The notes beneath the pieces were generated by a model that worked only from the letters and a program-made list of their open reading frames with translations, did no database searches and was not told where the DNA came from. A DNA stretch of 64,000 bases from Pseudofabraea citricarpa (Eukaryota; Ascomycota; Leotiomycetes; Helotiales; Dermateaceae): NCBI GenBank assembly GCA_029641185.1, contig JAPWGK010000004.1:1488001-1552000 (forward strand). The letters are read 5' to 3'. Shown here one piece after another: positions 55,064 to 64,000 of the stretch (position 1 is the stretch's first letter; each line of letters opens with the position of its first letter). Position numbers and translations under genes: made by a program.

Positions 55064-58000
55064 ATGGCGGACCAACAGCGCGATGTCTCGCAATACAAGT
55101 ACTCGGCGATGTCCAATCTGGTACTCCAGGCGGATCGTCGATTTGTATCTCGCCGAAATGACGAGGTCACTGGAGATCCTGAATCGCTCGCGGGGCGACT
55201 GAGCATACATGATATGGGATCGCGCAATGCCCGAGAAGATGCGCCAAAGCGAAAGAAGAAGGCGACAGGATTACCAGATGTAGAGAGAGGTGGCTACAGA
55301 GAGGGTGAGGATGTTCTGGAGCGCGAACAGCGGAAGAGGAAAAGAGGCCAACCTGCTCAACTTCGTGGAGCTGGTGTTCTATCTGAGACGGTAGAAGGCA
55401 TAATATATCGACCACGAACTTCTGCGACTCGCGCGACCCATGATTTGATTTTGACGAGCGTCGCCAAAAACCTTGGAGATGTACCTCACGAAACGGTCTG
55501 CAGCGCAGCGGACAGCGTTTTAGAATATCTGAAGGATGACGATTTAAAGGACTTCGACAGGAAGAAGGAGATTGATGAGCTGCTGGGAACAACTCTGAAC
55601 CCCAAAGAGTTCAACGAACTTGTAAATTTAGGGAAGAAAATCACCGACTATTACGCTCAGGACGACGACCAGGTTATGCAGGATGGAGAGAATGGCGGAG
55701 AAGATGGCGCTGAGATCGATGATCGCCAGGGTGTAGCTGTTGTATTCGATGATAACTCTGAAGATGAAGATGGCGCTGAAATGGTTAATGAGGTTCGGGA
55801 CGAGTCATCAGATGATGAAGGAGACGACGAAGAAGACCGTCCTGATGCTGAAGAAGTAGCCACAGCTGGCGAAGCAGGTCAAGATGGCGATCGAGAAGCA
55901 GAACCTTCCGAAGAAGAGGCGATGGTTATAGATTCTGAGCCGAACGGTGGTGTTAGTGGGGTTAAGAAAGACAAGAGTTTTATTCCTGCCCGTGATATCG
56001 ATGCATACTGGCTACAAAGACAGATTGGTGTCATTTACACAGATGCACATATTCAGCAAGAAAAAACGCAGCAAACACTCCATATTCTATCAGGAGAGTC
56101 TGAAGAGGAAGGTGGAGAAGAGCGACCTTTGCGAGAAATAGAAAATGATTTGATGGAACTGTTCGACTACGAGCACCACGAGCTTGTCCAGTTACTCATC
56201 GCGAATCGGGATAAGGTTGTTTGGCTCACACGCTTAGCGCGTGCAGAGGATGCAGAGGCTCGAGGTGTGGTTGAGAGAGAAATTGCATCGGAAGGTCTAC
56301 GTTGGATCTTGGATGAGCTTCGCGGAGGCGCTGCAGTTGACGGGGCTAAGAAGCGGAAGTTGGAAATCAAGATGGATATTGATGTTCCAGCTGAGTTTAC
56401 CACAGACAACAAAGCCGAGGTGAAAGATGGTGGCTTAATTGGTGGTTTACAACCTCGAAAGCTCATTAATTTAGAAAATCTTGTCTTCGACCAAGGAAAC
56501 CATCTCATGACAAACCCTAAGGTCAAGCTCCCAGAAGGGTCAACAAAACGGACTTTCAAAGGTTACGAGGAAATCCATGTCCCAGCACCCAAGAAGCGCA
56601 ATGAGCCTGGAGACCGCGATATACCAGTATCAGAAATGCCAGAATGGTCACAAGGCCCATTTTCGAGACCCGGAGGAACAGGAGAACCAAAACTGAACAA
56701 AATCCAATCGAAGTGCTATCCTCAAGCATTTCTCGATGATGGCAATATGCTGATCTGTGCACCCACTGGTAGTGGTAAGACAAATGTTGGTATGCTGACC
56801 ATTCTTCGAGAAATCGGCAAGAACCGGAATCCAGAGACTGGCGAAATCAACTTGGATGCTTTCAAAATCGTGTATATTGCTCCGCTCAAGGCACTGGTGC
56901 AAGAGCAAGTGGGAAATTTTGGAGCTCGTCTCAAGCCTTATGGAATACAGGTGTCAGAGTTAACGGGTGACCGACAACTTACAAAGCAACAAATTGCAGA
57001 CACCCAAATAATTGTGACTACACCTGAGAAATGGGACGTTATTACTCGAAAAGCAACCGATCTGAGTTATACCAACCTTGTTCGTCTCATCATCATTGAC
57101 GAAATCCATCTTCTCCACGATGACCGTGGGCCAGTATTGGAAAGTATTATCAGTCGAACCATTAGAAAAGTGGAACAGACTGGTGATCCTGTTCGTCTGG
57201 TGGGGTTGTCTGCTACTCTTCCTAATTATCGTGATGTTGCAAGCTTCTTACGAGTTGATCCTCTTAAGGGCATGTTTCATTTTGATGGAAGTTATCGTCC
57301 TTGCCCTCTTCGTCAGGAATTTGTTGGTATCACAGAGAAGAAGGCGATTAAGCAACTGAAAACCATGAACGACGTTACCTACACCAAAGTTCTTGAGCAC
57401 GTTGGTACGAATCGCAATCAGATGATTATTTTCGTGCACTCTCGAAAGGAAACATCCAAGACAGCACGTTATATTCGCGACAAGGCTTTAGAGATGGAGA
57501 CAATCGGCCAGATATTAAAGAGTGATGCTGGAAGTCGGGAGGTTCTGACTACGGAAGCAGAAGCTATCAATGACCGAGAGTTGAAAGACCTTCTTCCATA
57601 TGGATTCGGTATTCATCACGCTGGAATGAGTCGGCCAGATCGAACATCTGTCGAGGAACTCTTTAGCGGCGGTTTCATCCAGGTACTGGTCTGCACTGCA
57701 ACCTTGGCGTGGGGTGTCAACTTACCTGCCCACACTGTTATTATCAAGGGCACACAGGTTTACTCCCCAGAAAAGGGAAGTTGGGTTGAATTGAGTCCTC
57801 AGGATGTCCTTCAAATGCTTGGCCGAGCAGGAAGACCGCAATTTGATACCTATGGAGAGGGCATTATCATAACTACTCAAAGCGAGATGCAGTATTATCT
57901 CTCACTCCTTAACCAACAACTTCCGATTGAAAGTCAATTTGTTAGCAAGCTGGCGGACAATCTGAATGCCGAGGTTGTGCTTGGAAACATTCGCAATCGT

Positions 58001-61000
58001 GACGATGGTGTAGAGTGGCTAGGATATACGTATCTCTTCGTGCGAATGCTCCGCTCGCCTGGCCTTTACAGTGTCGGCGCCGATTACGAAGAGGACAACG
58101 CACTTGAACAAAAGCGTGTGGACTTGATACACTCTGCTGCGGTAGTTCTTGAGAAGTCCAATCTCATAAAATACGACAAGAAGACAGGAAGAATACAAGC
58201 AACAGAACTTGGTCGTATTGCTTCACATTACTACATCACGCACAGTTCTATGCTCACATACAACCACCACATTCAACCATCAATAACGCCAATTGAGCTC
58301 TTCCGTGTGTTTGCCTTAAGTGATGAGTTTAAATACATCCCTGTACGTCAAGACGAGAAGCTGGAATTGGCCAAGCTTCTTGGCCGCGTGCCAATACCAG
58401 TCAAAGAAAGCATCGAGGAGCCACATGCAAAGATCAATGTTCTTTTACAAGCTTTCATCTCACGCCTCAAGCTTGAAGGCCTTGCACTGATGGCTGATCT
58501 TGTTTATGTTACCCAGTCTGCTGGGCGTATTCTTCGTGCAATCTTTGAGATCACATTGAAGAAAGGATGGTCTTCAGTTGCAAAAACTGCCCTTGAGCTT
58601 TGTAAGATGGCGGAAAAGCGCATGTGGCCCACCATGAGCCCTCTTCGCCAGTTCCCAGGTTGCCCGAGGGATATTGTCCAGAAAGCAGAGCGGATTGATG
58701 TGCCTTGGACTAGCTATTTTGATCTGGACCCTCCACGCATGGGAGAGCTTCTTGGATTACCAAAAGCTGGGCGAACTGTCTGCAGTCTGGTATCCAAATT
58801 CCCGCGGGTAGAGGTTCAAGCACAAGTTCAGCCTATGACAAGATCAATGTTAAGAATAGAACTAACCATCACTCCTAATTTTGAATGGGACGATGAAATT
58901 CATGGTACAGCTGAGAGTTTTTGGATAATTGCCGAGGATTGTGATGGCGAAGATATTCTTTTCCATGATCAATTCATTCTCCGCAAGGATTTTGCTCAAG
59001 CCGAGATGAACGAGCACATCGTCGAATTTACTGTGCCAATCACAGAGCCAATGCCGCCTAATTATTTCGTTACCGTTCTCTCCGATAGATGGATGCATTC
59101 TGAAACCAAGTTGGCAGTCTCCTTCCAGAAACTCATTCTGCCGGAAAAGTTTCCCCCGCATACTCCTCTTCTGGATCTTCAGCCGCTTCCAGTCGCAGCT
59201 TTAAAGGCCCAGGACTATGTGGAATTGTATCCCGAATGGCAACGCTTCAATAAGATCCAAACACAGACTTTCAATTCGCTTTATTCAACGGATGAGAACG
59301 TTTTTGTCGGCGCTCCCACGGGTAGTGGGAAAACAGTATGTGCAGAATTCGCATTACTGCACCATTGGTCAAAACCAGATGCTGGTCGTGCCGTATATGT
59401 GGCGCCATTTCAAGAGCTGGTTGACCTTCGGCTACAAGATTGGCAGAAACGGTTGTCTAAACTTCGCGGAGGCAAAGAAATTGTCAAACTGACAGGCGAG
59501 ACGACGGCTGATCTGAAAATCCTGGAGAGGGGAGATCTCATCCTTGCAACACCAGCTCAATGGGATGTCTTGTCAAGACAATGGCAGCGTCGGAAGAACA
59601 TTCAAAACGTCCAACTCTTCATAGCCGACGAGCTACACATGCTAGGAGGGCAATCGGGTTTCGTCTACGAGATCATTGTCTCTCGCATGCACTACATTCG
59701 ATCACAAACCCAACTCCCATTGCGTATTGTGGGATTGAGTGTTTCACTAGCAAATGCTCGTGATATTGGGGAATGGATCGATGCGAAGAAACACAACATA
59801 TACAATTTCAGCCCGCATGTTCGGTCTGTGCCTCTCGAGCTCCATATCCAATCATTTACCGTACCTCATTTTCCTTCTCTCATGCTTGCCATGGCGAAGC
59901 CTACATATCTTTCAATTCTCCAAATGTCATCTGACAAACCAGCGATCGTCTTCGTTCCTAGCAGAAAACAAGTGCGAGCAACATCTCGCGATCTGTTATC
60001 GGCGTGTGTAGCTAGTGATGATGAAGATCGCTTTTTACATGGGGAGATTGACCAAATGAAGCCATTGCTGGAACGTATCAATGAGGAGGCACTTGCAGAA
60101 TCCATCTCACATGGAATTGGCTACTATCATGAAGCTCTAAGCTCTAGTGACAAGCGTATTGTGAAATACTTATATGATCATGGTGCAATTCAGGTACTGG
60201 TTGCGTCCCGAGATGTTTGCTGGGAGCTGGATAGTAGTGCACATTTGGTCATCGTCATGGGCACACAATACTACGAAGGGCGGGAGCACCGCTACGTCGA
60301 TTATCCCCTCAGTGAGGTCTTGCAGATGTTTGGGAAAGCTTCGCGCCCACTTCACGATAAGCTCGGTAAGGGTGTCCTTATGGTACCTGCTGTCAAGCGC
60401 GAGTACTACAAGAAATTTTTGAATGAAGCTCTGCCAATCGAGAGTCATCTTCAGGTCTACCTGCATGATGCTTTTGTGTCTGAGATCAGCACAAAGATGA
60501 TAGAATCTGCAGACGATGCGATCAACTGGACTACTTTCACATATTTTTACAGACGACTTCTAGCGAACCCGAGCTACTACAGTCTAACTGATACTTCTCA
60601 TGAAGGGCTCAGTGCCCATTTATCAGAGCTCGTGGAGACGACACTCAAGGACTTGGCCGAATTCAAGATCATCGATCTGGACGAGGAGGACGACAGTGTA
60701 ACGCCTCTCAATGCAGCCATGATAGCAGCATACTACAACATCTCATATATTACTATGCAGACGTTCCTGCTTTCATTGAGTGCGCGGACAAAGCTGAAGG
60801 GTATTCTTGAGATTGTGACGTCGGCCACCGAATTCGAGACCATACAGATCAGAAGACACGAAGACAGTCTTCTTCGCCGGATATATGATAGATGCCCCGT
60901 CAAAATGGCACAGCCAAGTTACGACTCGCCCCATTTCAAAGCATTCGTTCTTCTCCAGGCCCATTTCTCGCGCATGCAGCTACCCATAGATCTTGCGAAA

Positions 61001-61795
61001 GACCAGGAGATCATACTGTCAAAGGTCCTAGGTCTTCTCAGTGCCACCGTTGATGTTCTGTCATCAGATGGACATCTCAATGCTGTTAATGCCATGGAAA
61101 TGTCGCAAATGGTAGTCCAGGGCATGTGGGATCGTGACAGTCCACTCAAGCAGATTCCTCACTTCACACCAGAAGTTATTAAAGCGGCAAACGATTCTGG
61201 GTACGTACTCCCAACACCAGTTGCCTCTAAACTTACTGACCATTTGTGCTTGAATAGTGTCAAGGATATTTTCGAGTTCATGGAGGCCATGGATCCGTCA
61301 GAGAATCCCAACTATGGTGCACTCATCAAACGTTTAGGTCTTTCGCAGGCACAACTCGGACAAGCGGCCAACTTCACGAATTCAAAGTATCCCAACATAG
61401 AACTCGACTTTGAGTTGGAGGACCCAGACGAGATTACGGCTGGTTCGGCAGCCTATATCAAAATCAAAATCACCAGAGATCTGGACGAAGACGAAGAAGA
61501 AGGCGACGTTGATACCACCGTTCATGCACCGTTTTACCCAGTGAAGAAAATGGAAAATTGGTGGCTGGTGGTTGGCGATGAGACTTCCAAGACATTGCTT
61601 GCCATCAAGCGCATCACAATAGGAAGATCGTTGAATCTACGTCTCGAATATACTGTTCAGACGCCTGGGGAGCATGAGTTGAAGCTTATGCTCATGAGTG
61701 ACAGCTACGTCGGGGTGGACCAAGATCCTACGTTCAAAGTGTCTGTGGCAGAGGGAATGGACGAGGACGAGGATGAGGACGAGGAGGATGAGTAA
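55064..61795 (+). CDS. BRR2: Pre-mRNA splicing helicase Brr2 (U5 snRNP)
   Basis: Open from ATG 55064 to TAA 61795 (2243 codons), but 61201-61257 is very likely a 57-nt intron (GTACGT...CTGAC...AATAG), giving 2224 aa. N-terminal acidic region, PWI-like/plug segments, then two Ski2-like cassettes, each with RecA pair and Sec63 domain. Cassette 1 is canonical: APTGSGKTNVGML (about 566), DEIH (about 680), SATLPNYRDVA, QMLGRAGRPQFD. Cassette 2 is diverged: APTGSGKTVC (about 1417), ADELH (about 1520), SVSLANARDIGEW, QMFGKASRPLHD, as expected for its inactive regulatory role. Ends in an acidic tail. Brr2 unwinds U4/U6 for spliceosome activation in the nucleus. The start fits the conserved MADQQRDVSQYKYSAMSNLV. 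Confidence 0.97.
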   Translation: MADQQRDVSQYKYSAMSNLVLQADRRFVSRRNDEVTGDPESLAGRLSIHDMGSRNAREDAPKRKKKATGLPDVERGGYREGEDVLEREQRKRKRGQPAQLRGAGVLSETVEGIIYRPRTSATRATHDLILTSVAKNLGDVPHETVCSAADSVLEYLKDDDLKDFDRKKEIDELLGTTLNPKEFNELVNLGKKITDYYAQDDDQVMQDGENGGEDGAEIDDRQGVAVVFDDNSEDEDGAEMVNEVRDESSDDEGDDEEDRPDAEEVATAGEAGQDGDREAEPSEEEAMVIDSEPNGGVSGVKKDKSFIPARDIDAYWLQRQIGVIYTDAHIQQEKTQQTLHILSGESEEEGGEERPLREIENDLMELFDYEHHELVQLLIANRDKVVWLTRLARAEDAEARGVVEREIASEGLRWILDELRGGAAVDGAKKRKLEIKMDIDVPAEFTTDNKAEVKDGGLIGGLQPRKLINLENLVFDQGNHLMTNPKVKLPEGSTKRTFKGYEEIHVPAPKKRNEPGDRDIPVSEMPEWSQGPFSRPGGTGEPKLNKIQSKCYPQAFLDDGNMLICAPTGSGKTNVGMLTILREIGKNRNPETGEINLDAFKIVYIAPLKALVQEQVGNFGARLKPYGIQVSELTGDRQLTKQQIADTQIIVTTPEKWDVITRKATDLSYTNLVRLIIIDEIHLLHDDRGPVLESIISRTIRKVEQTGDPVRLVGLSATLPNYRDVASFLRVDPLKGMFHFDGSYRPCPLRQEFVGITEKKAIKQLKTMNDVTYTKVLEHVGTNRNQMIIFVHSRKETSKTARYIRDKALEMETIGQILKSDAGSREVLTTEAEAINDRELKDLLPYGFGIHHAGMSRPDRTSVEELFSGGFIQVLVCTATLAWGVNLPAHTVIIKGTQVYSPEKGSWVELSPQDVLQMLGRAGRPQFDTYGEGIIITTQSEMQYYLSLLNQQLPIESQFVSKLADNLNAEVVLGNIRNRDDGVEWLGYTYLFVRMLRSPGLYSVGADYEEDNALEQKRVDLIHSAAVVLEKSNLIKYDKKTGRIQATELGRIASHYYITHSSMLTYNHHIQPSITPIELFRVFALSDEFKYIPVRQDEKLELAKLLGRVPIPVKESIEEPHAKINVLLQAFISRLKLEGLALMADLVYVTQSAGRILRAIFEITLKKGWSSVAKTALELCKMAEKRMWPTMSPLRQFPGCPRDIVQKAERIDVPWTSYFDLDPPRMGELLGLPKAGRTVCSLVSKFPRVEVQAQVQPMTRSMLRIELTITPNFEWDDEIHGTAESFWIIAEDCDGEDILFHDQFILRKDFAQAEMNEHIVEFTVPITEPMPPNYFVTVLSDRWMHSETKLAVSFQKLILPEKFPPHTPLLDLQPLPVAALKAQDYVELYPEWQRFNKIQTQTFNSLYSTDENVFVGAPTGSGKTVCAEFALLHHWSKPDAGRAVYVAPFQELVDLRLQDWQKRLSKLRGGKEIVKLTGETTADLKILERGDLILATPAQWDVLSRQWQRRKNIQNVQLFIADELHMLGGQSGFVYEIIVSRMHYIRSQTQLPLRIVGLSVSLANARDIGEWIDAKKHNIYNFSPHVRSVPLELHIQSFTVPHFPSLMLAMAKPTYLSILQMSSDKPAIVFVPSRKQVRATSRDLLSACVASDDEDRFLHGEIDQMKPLLERINEEALAESISHGIGYYHEALSSSDKRIVKYLYDHGAIQVLVASRDVCWELDSSAHLVIVMGTQYYEGREHRYVDYPLSEVLQMFGKASRPLHDKLGKGVLMVPAVKREYYKKFLNEALPIESHLQVYLHDAFVSEISTKMIESADDAINWTTFTYFYRRLLANPSYYSLTDTSHEGLSAHLSELVETTLKDLAEFKIIDLDEEDDSVTPLNAAMIAAYYNISYITMQTFLLSLSARTKLKGILEIVTSATEFETIQIRRHEDSLLRRIYDRCPVKMAQPSYDSPHFKAFVLLQAHFSRMQLPIDLAKDQEIILSKVLGLLSATVDVLSSDGHLNAVNAMEMSQMVVQGMWDRDSPLKQIPHFTPEVIKAANDSGYVLPTPVASKLTDHLCLNSVKDIFEFMEAMDPSENPNYGALIKRLGLSQAQLGQAANFTNSKYPNIELDFELEDPDEITAGSAAYIKIKITRDLDEDEEEGDVDTTVHAPFYPVKKMENWWLVVGDETSKTLLAIKRITIGRSLNLRLEYTVQTPGEHELKLMLMSDSYVGVDQDPTFKVSVAEGMDEDEDEDEEDE
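61201..61257 (+). other. Probable in-frame intron in BRR2
   Basis: GTACGT donor, TTACTGAC branch-like site and AATAG acceptor bound 57 nt with no in-frame stop. Removing it joins NDSG to VKDIFEFME, matching the family; retaining it inserts 19 residues with no counterpart in Brr2. Confidence 0.85.
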
Positions 61796-62573
61796 GGACT
61801 CTGGTTGATATTTTGTACTGCTGAGACTTTGTTGTATAGTAGATCGAGCGTCGATATAGATGGCAAAAGCATTCTCTTTCGATCTGCTGCTCTTCTCCGG
61901 GGATGAGAAAACACGGCTGCCTGCTGTTGGACCTTTCCCTTGGCTGTCAGTGGTGGTTGTGGTTGTGCCACGGCCATACGCAAAGCCAACAGTCGAGGCG
62001 TGATTGGCTTCGGGAAGAAGGGCGCCGTTACTCGGCCTCTGCGTTGTTGGTATCATGGTGAGAAGTTTTCATCATCATCATCTCATCGTCATGATCATTA
62101 TTATTTGAACTTTGTTCATCATTATTTTGGAGTCTCTTATTCTGCTCCATTTCCTCTCCTTCGCTATTACTTCTGCCAAGCGACAGACCCAATACACCAT
62201 CTGTTTGTGCCGAGGAAGAGTTTCCTGTTCCCAGCCGATCGTCAGCATTGTATCGATCGCGATCCTATTGAAAGGAATGGGGCTTGGTATTGTCGGGCTT
62301 GACCAACCTCCTCTCACGTGACAGGCTTCTACTCCGAGCTAAATTTCTATTCCACCTCTTGTTGGCTTCGCGAAATTTGCCTTGCAACAACCAATCTTCA
62401 TCCAACTCCATCTTTCTTCCTTCATATTCGCGTCATCCCATCAGGTTCGCCACGCGCATCTTGATCAATACCATCCATCACGATTGATACGAAATCCTCA
62501 AACGCGTTAACTTCAATTCGCAACCCCCAGTCTACTTGCTCGAGTGGAAACGCTCCCTGACGCGACATTCACC
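61796..62573. other. Intergenic, no gene seen
   Basis: The 3' flank of BRR2 and promoter/leader of the PWWP gene. CATCATCAT and ATTATTATT-like simple repeats near 62068-62105. A 139-codon minus frame overlapping the BRR2 end is a shadow. Confidence 0.5.
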
Positions 62574-64000
62574 ATGTCAGACGGGGCAAGCCCACCAGCC
62601 TCTGTTGCGCCTGTCTCTGCTGAGGCAATCGCACAATCCCCTGAAGTCGAGAACGCAGAGGCGCAAGAGTTACCAACCTCCAATGGTGCTAGTAATGGTG
62701 ATGCGGTCATAAGCAGTGATGAGGTCGCAAAGGAAGTCGCGGCTGATGGTAAGATCTCTTCACATTCATTGTTCGCGCTCAGTTCACATGCTAAACAAGT
62801 CTTTTCGCGTTCAGGCACAGTGCATGACACCACCGAAGAGAAGCAAACTGCGTCTGAAGACGCGCCCAACGAGGAATCTGAGCCGGCGGCAGACCAGGCA
62901 GATGTCGAGATGAAGGACGTCGACAAGACAGAGGGATCAGCTTCGGCCGCAGATGCAACAGCTGATGGGTCTGCAGAGCCCGCTGAAGAAACACCAGTAG
63001 GGAAGACACCAAAAGGACGTCGCAAGTCAGTCGGAGTGCCGGAGCACAAGAATAAAAAGTTAAACAAAAAGGCTTCGATGGCCAAGATTACACATCTGGA
63101 TGCCAAACCTGGAGACTATTTCCTCGCAAAACTAAAGGGATATCCTCCATGGCCCTGTATCATCTGTTCGGAGGACATGCTTCCAGTTACCCTTAGCAAA
63201 TCGCGACCTCTTGCGGCTGCTCGCGAGGATGGCAGCTATCTTCCAGCTTACGAAGATGGTGCGGCAAAGGCCAAAGACCGGAGCTTTCCAATTATGTACC
63301 TTGCAACTAACGAGTTGTGAGTACTTCTGTTCAATCGCGTTGTACAAAGGCTAACCCTAACTGAAATAGTGGCTGGCACTCAAATACCGACCTCGCTGAT
63401 GTTGATCTTGATACAATTGGGGAAGCTACCGTAGCCAAAAAGAAGGGCTTGAAAGAAGCACATCAAATCGCTTCTGAGAAGCATGACTTGGATTACTTCA
63501 AGCAAATGCTCATTGCGCATGAAGAAAGCCGTCAGACGGAAATTGCCGAGAAGGCAGCTGCCAAGGAGGCCAAGAAGGCTGCGAAAACAAAGAGGAAGAG
63601 CAAGGTTGTTGTCGAAGAGGACGAAGGTGAAGACACTGAAATGGCCGATGCAGCAGCTGAAGAGGAGCCCGAAGCAGTAGCAGAACCATCAGCCAAGAAG
63701 AAGTCAAAGAAGCGAAAGGCCGACGAGGAACCACAGGTAATACCACGTTTTACATCATATTTACTCATACTAACTTTTTGCAGACCCCAGGTGCTCCCGA
63801 GTCTAACAAAAAGCCTAAAGTTTCCCTCAAGTTTACACCAAAGGCCAATGGCAACGAAACTGCGACACCAAAGTCGGGCAAGGCAAAGGAGCCTTCAGCT
63901 AAGGCCACCAAGCCCAAGCAGACAAAAAAGGCATCGAAAGTCAAGGAAACCATAGAAGTCCCCAAGGAGCCAGAATTGACACCAGAGGAGAAACGTGCGA
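62574..64000 (+). CDS. PWWP-domain chromatin protein (3' end beyond window)
   Basis: Exons 62574-62748, 62815-63316, 63370-63736, 63784-beyond 64000. The N-terminal 140 residues are Ala/Glu/Ser-rich and disordered. The PWWP domain (about 155-250) has DYFLAKLKGYPPWPCIICSE, then SFPIMYLATNE|FGWHSNTDL across intron 2, giving the aromatic-cage strand and the F/GW turn typical of the fold. A helical region follows (GLKEAHQIASEKHDLDYFKQ) and then a Lys/Ala/Glu-rich coil with KTKRKSKVV and KKKSKKRKADEE, likely nuclear signals. PWWP domains read methylated H3K36 or H4K20 nucleosomes. Intron 1 (66 nt) is in frame and stop-free, so retention would add 22 residues. Ends in EPELTPEEKRA at the window edge. 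Confidence 0.88.

Overview
The window is nuclear DNA of a filamentous ascomycete (Pezizomycotina). Genes are split by short introns (about 48-80 nt, GT..AG, CTAAC/CTGAC-like branch points), promoters are pyrimidine-rich, and the housekeeping set is ascomycete-like. A fungal NphB/CloQ-type prenyltransferase and paired PTH11-like 7TM proteins fit a leotiomycete (Helotiales) best, but that placement is an impression, not a computed result.

Layout. 0-10.9 kb: the 5' tip of an unknown minus-strand gene, the GID/CTLH ubiquitin-ligase subunit Fyv10/Gid9, an orphan ORF, a long cytochrome P450, and an intronless aromatic prenyltransferase of the NphB/CloQ fold. 10.9-17 kb: gene-poor, with one intronless nucleotidyltransferase-fold protein and a broken ORF. 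17-29 kb: a cell-surface neighbourhood with two divergently transcribed paralogous 7TM proteins, a Bim1-like (X325) copper-binding GPI protein, a Ser/Thr-rich GPI protein, and a type-I membrane protein whose ectodomain resembles bacterial FecB/BtuF solute-binding proteins. 30-41.3 kb: dense housekeeping genes (GPATCH11-like, mitochondrial PPR-like protein, ORC3, small unknown, SEC66, NPL4). 43.3-49.7 kb: the arginine-specific carbamoyl-phosphate synthase large subunit (CPA2), whose second intron is swollen to about 2.5 kb and carries a same-strand ORF for a GIY-YIG nuclease with two C2H2 zinc fingers, flanked on both sides by tandem repeats. 51-64 kb: cytosolic PheRS alpha, a coiled-coil unknown, the giant spliceosomal helicase BRR2, and a PWWP-domain protein cut by the window end.

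The most unusual object is the GIY-YIG/zinc-finger ORF lodged inside a spliceosomal intron of an essential biosynthetic gene. It has the architecture expected of a homing-type element, all expected GIY-YIG catalytic residues are visible, and the host intron lacks an AG at its expected 3' splice site in this sequence. Second is the FecB/BtuF-like ectodomain protein close to a Bim1-like copper protein, suggesting a surface nutrient- or metal-acquisition island. Gene functions are inferred from protein sequence recognition; exon borders were placed by hand from splice consensus, reading frame and family continuity.
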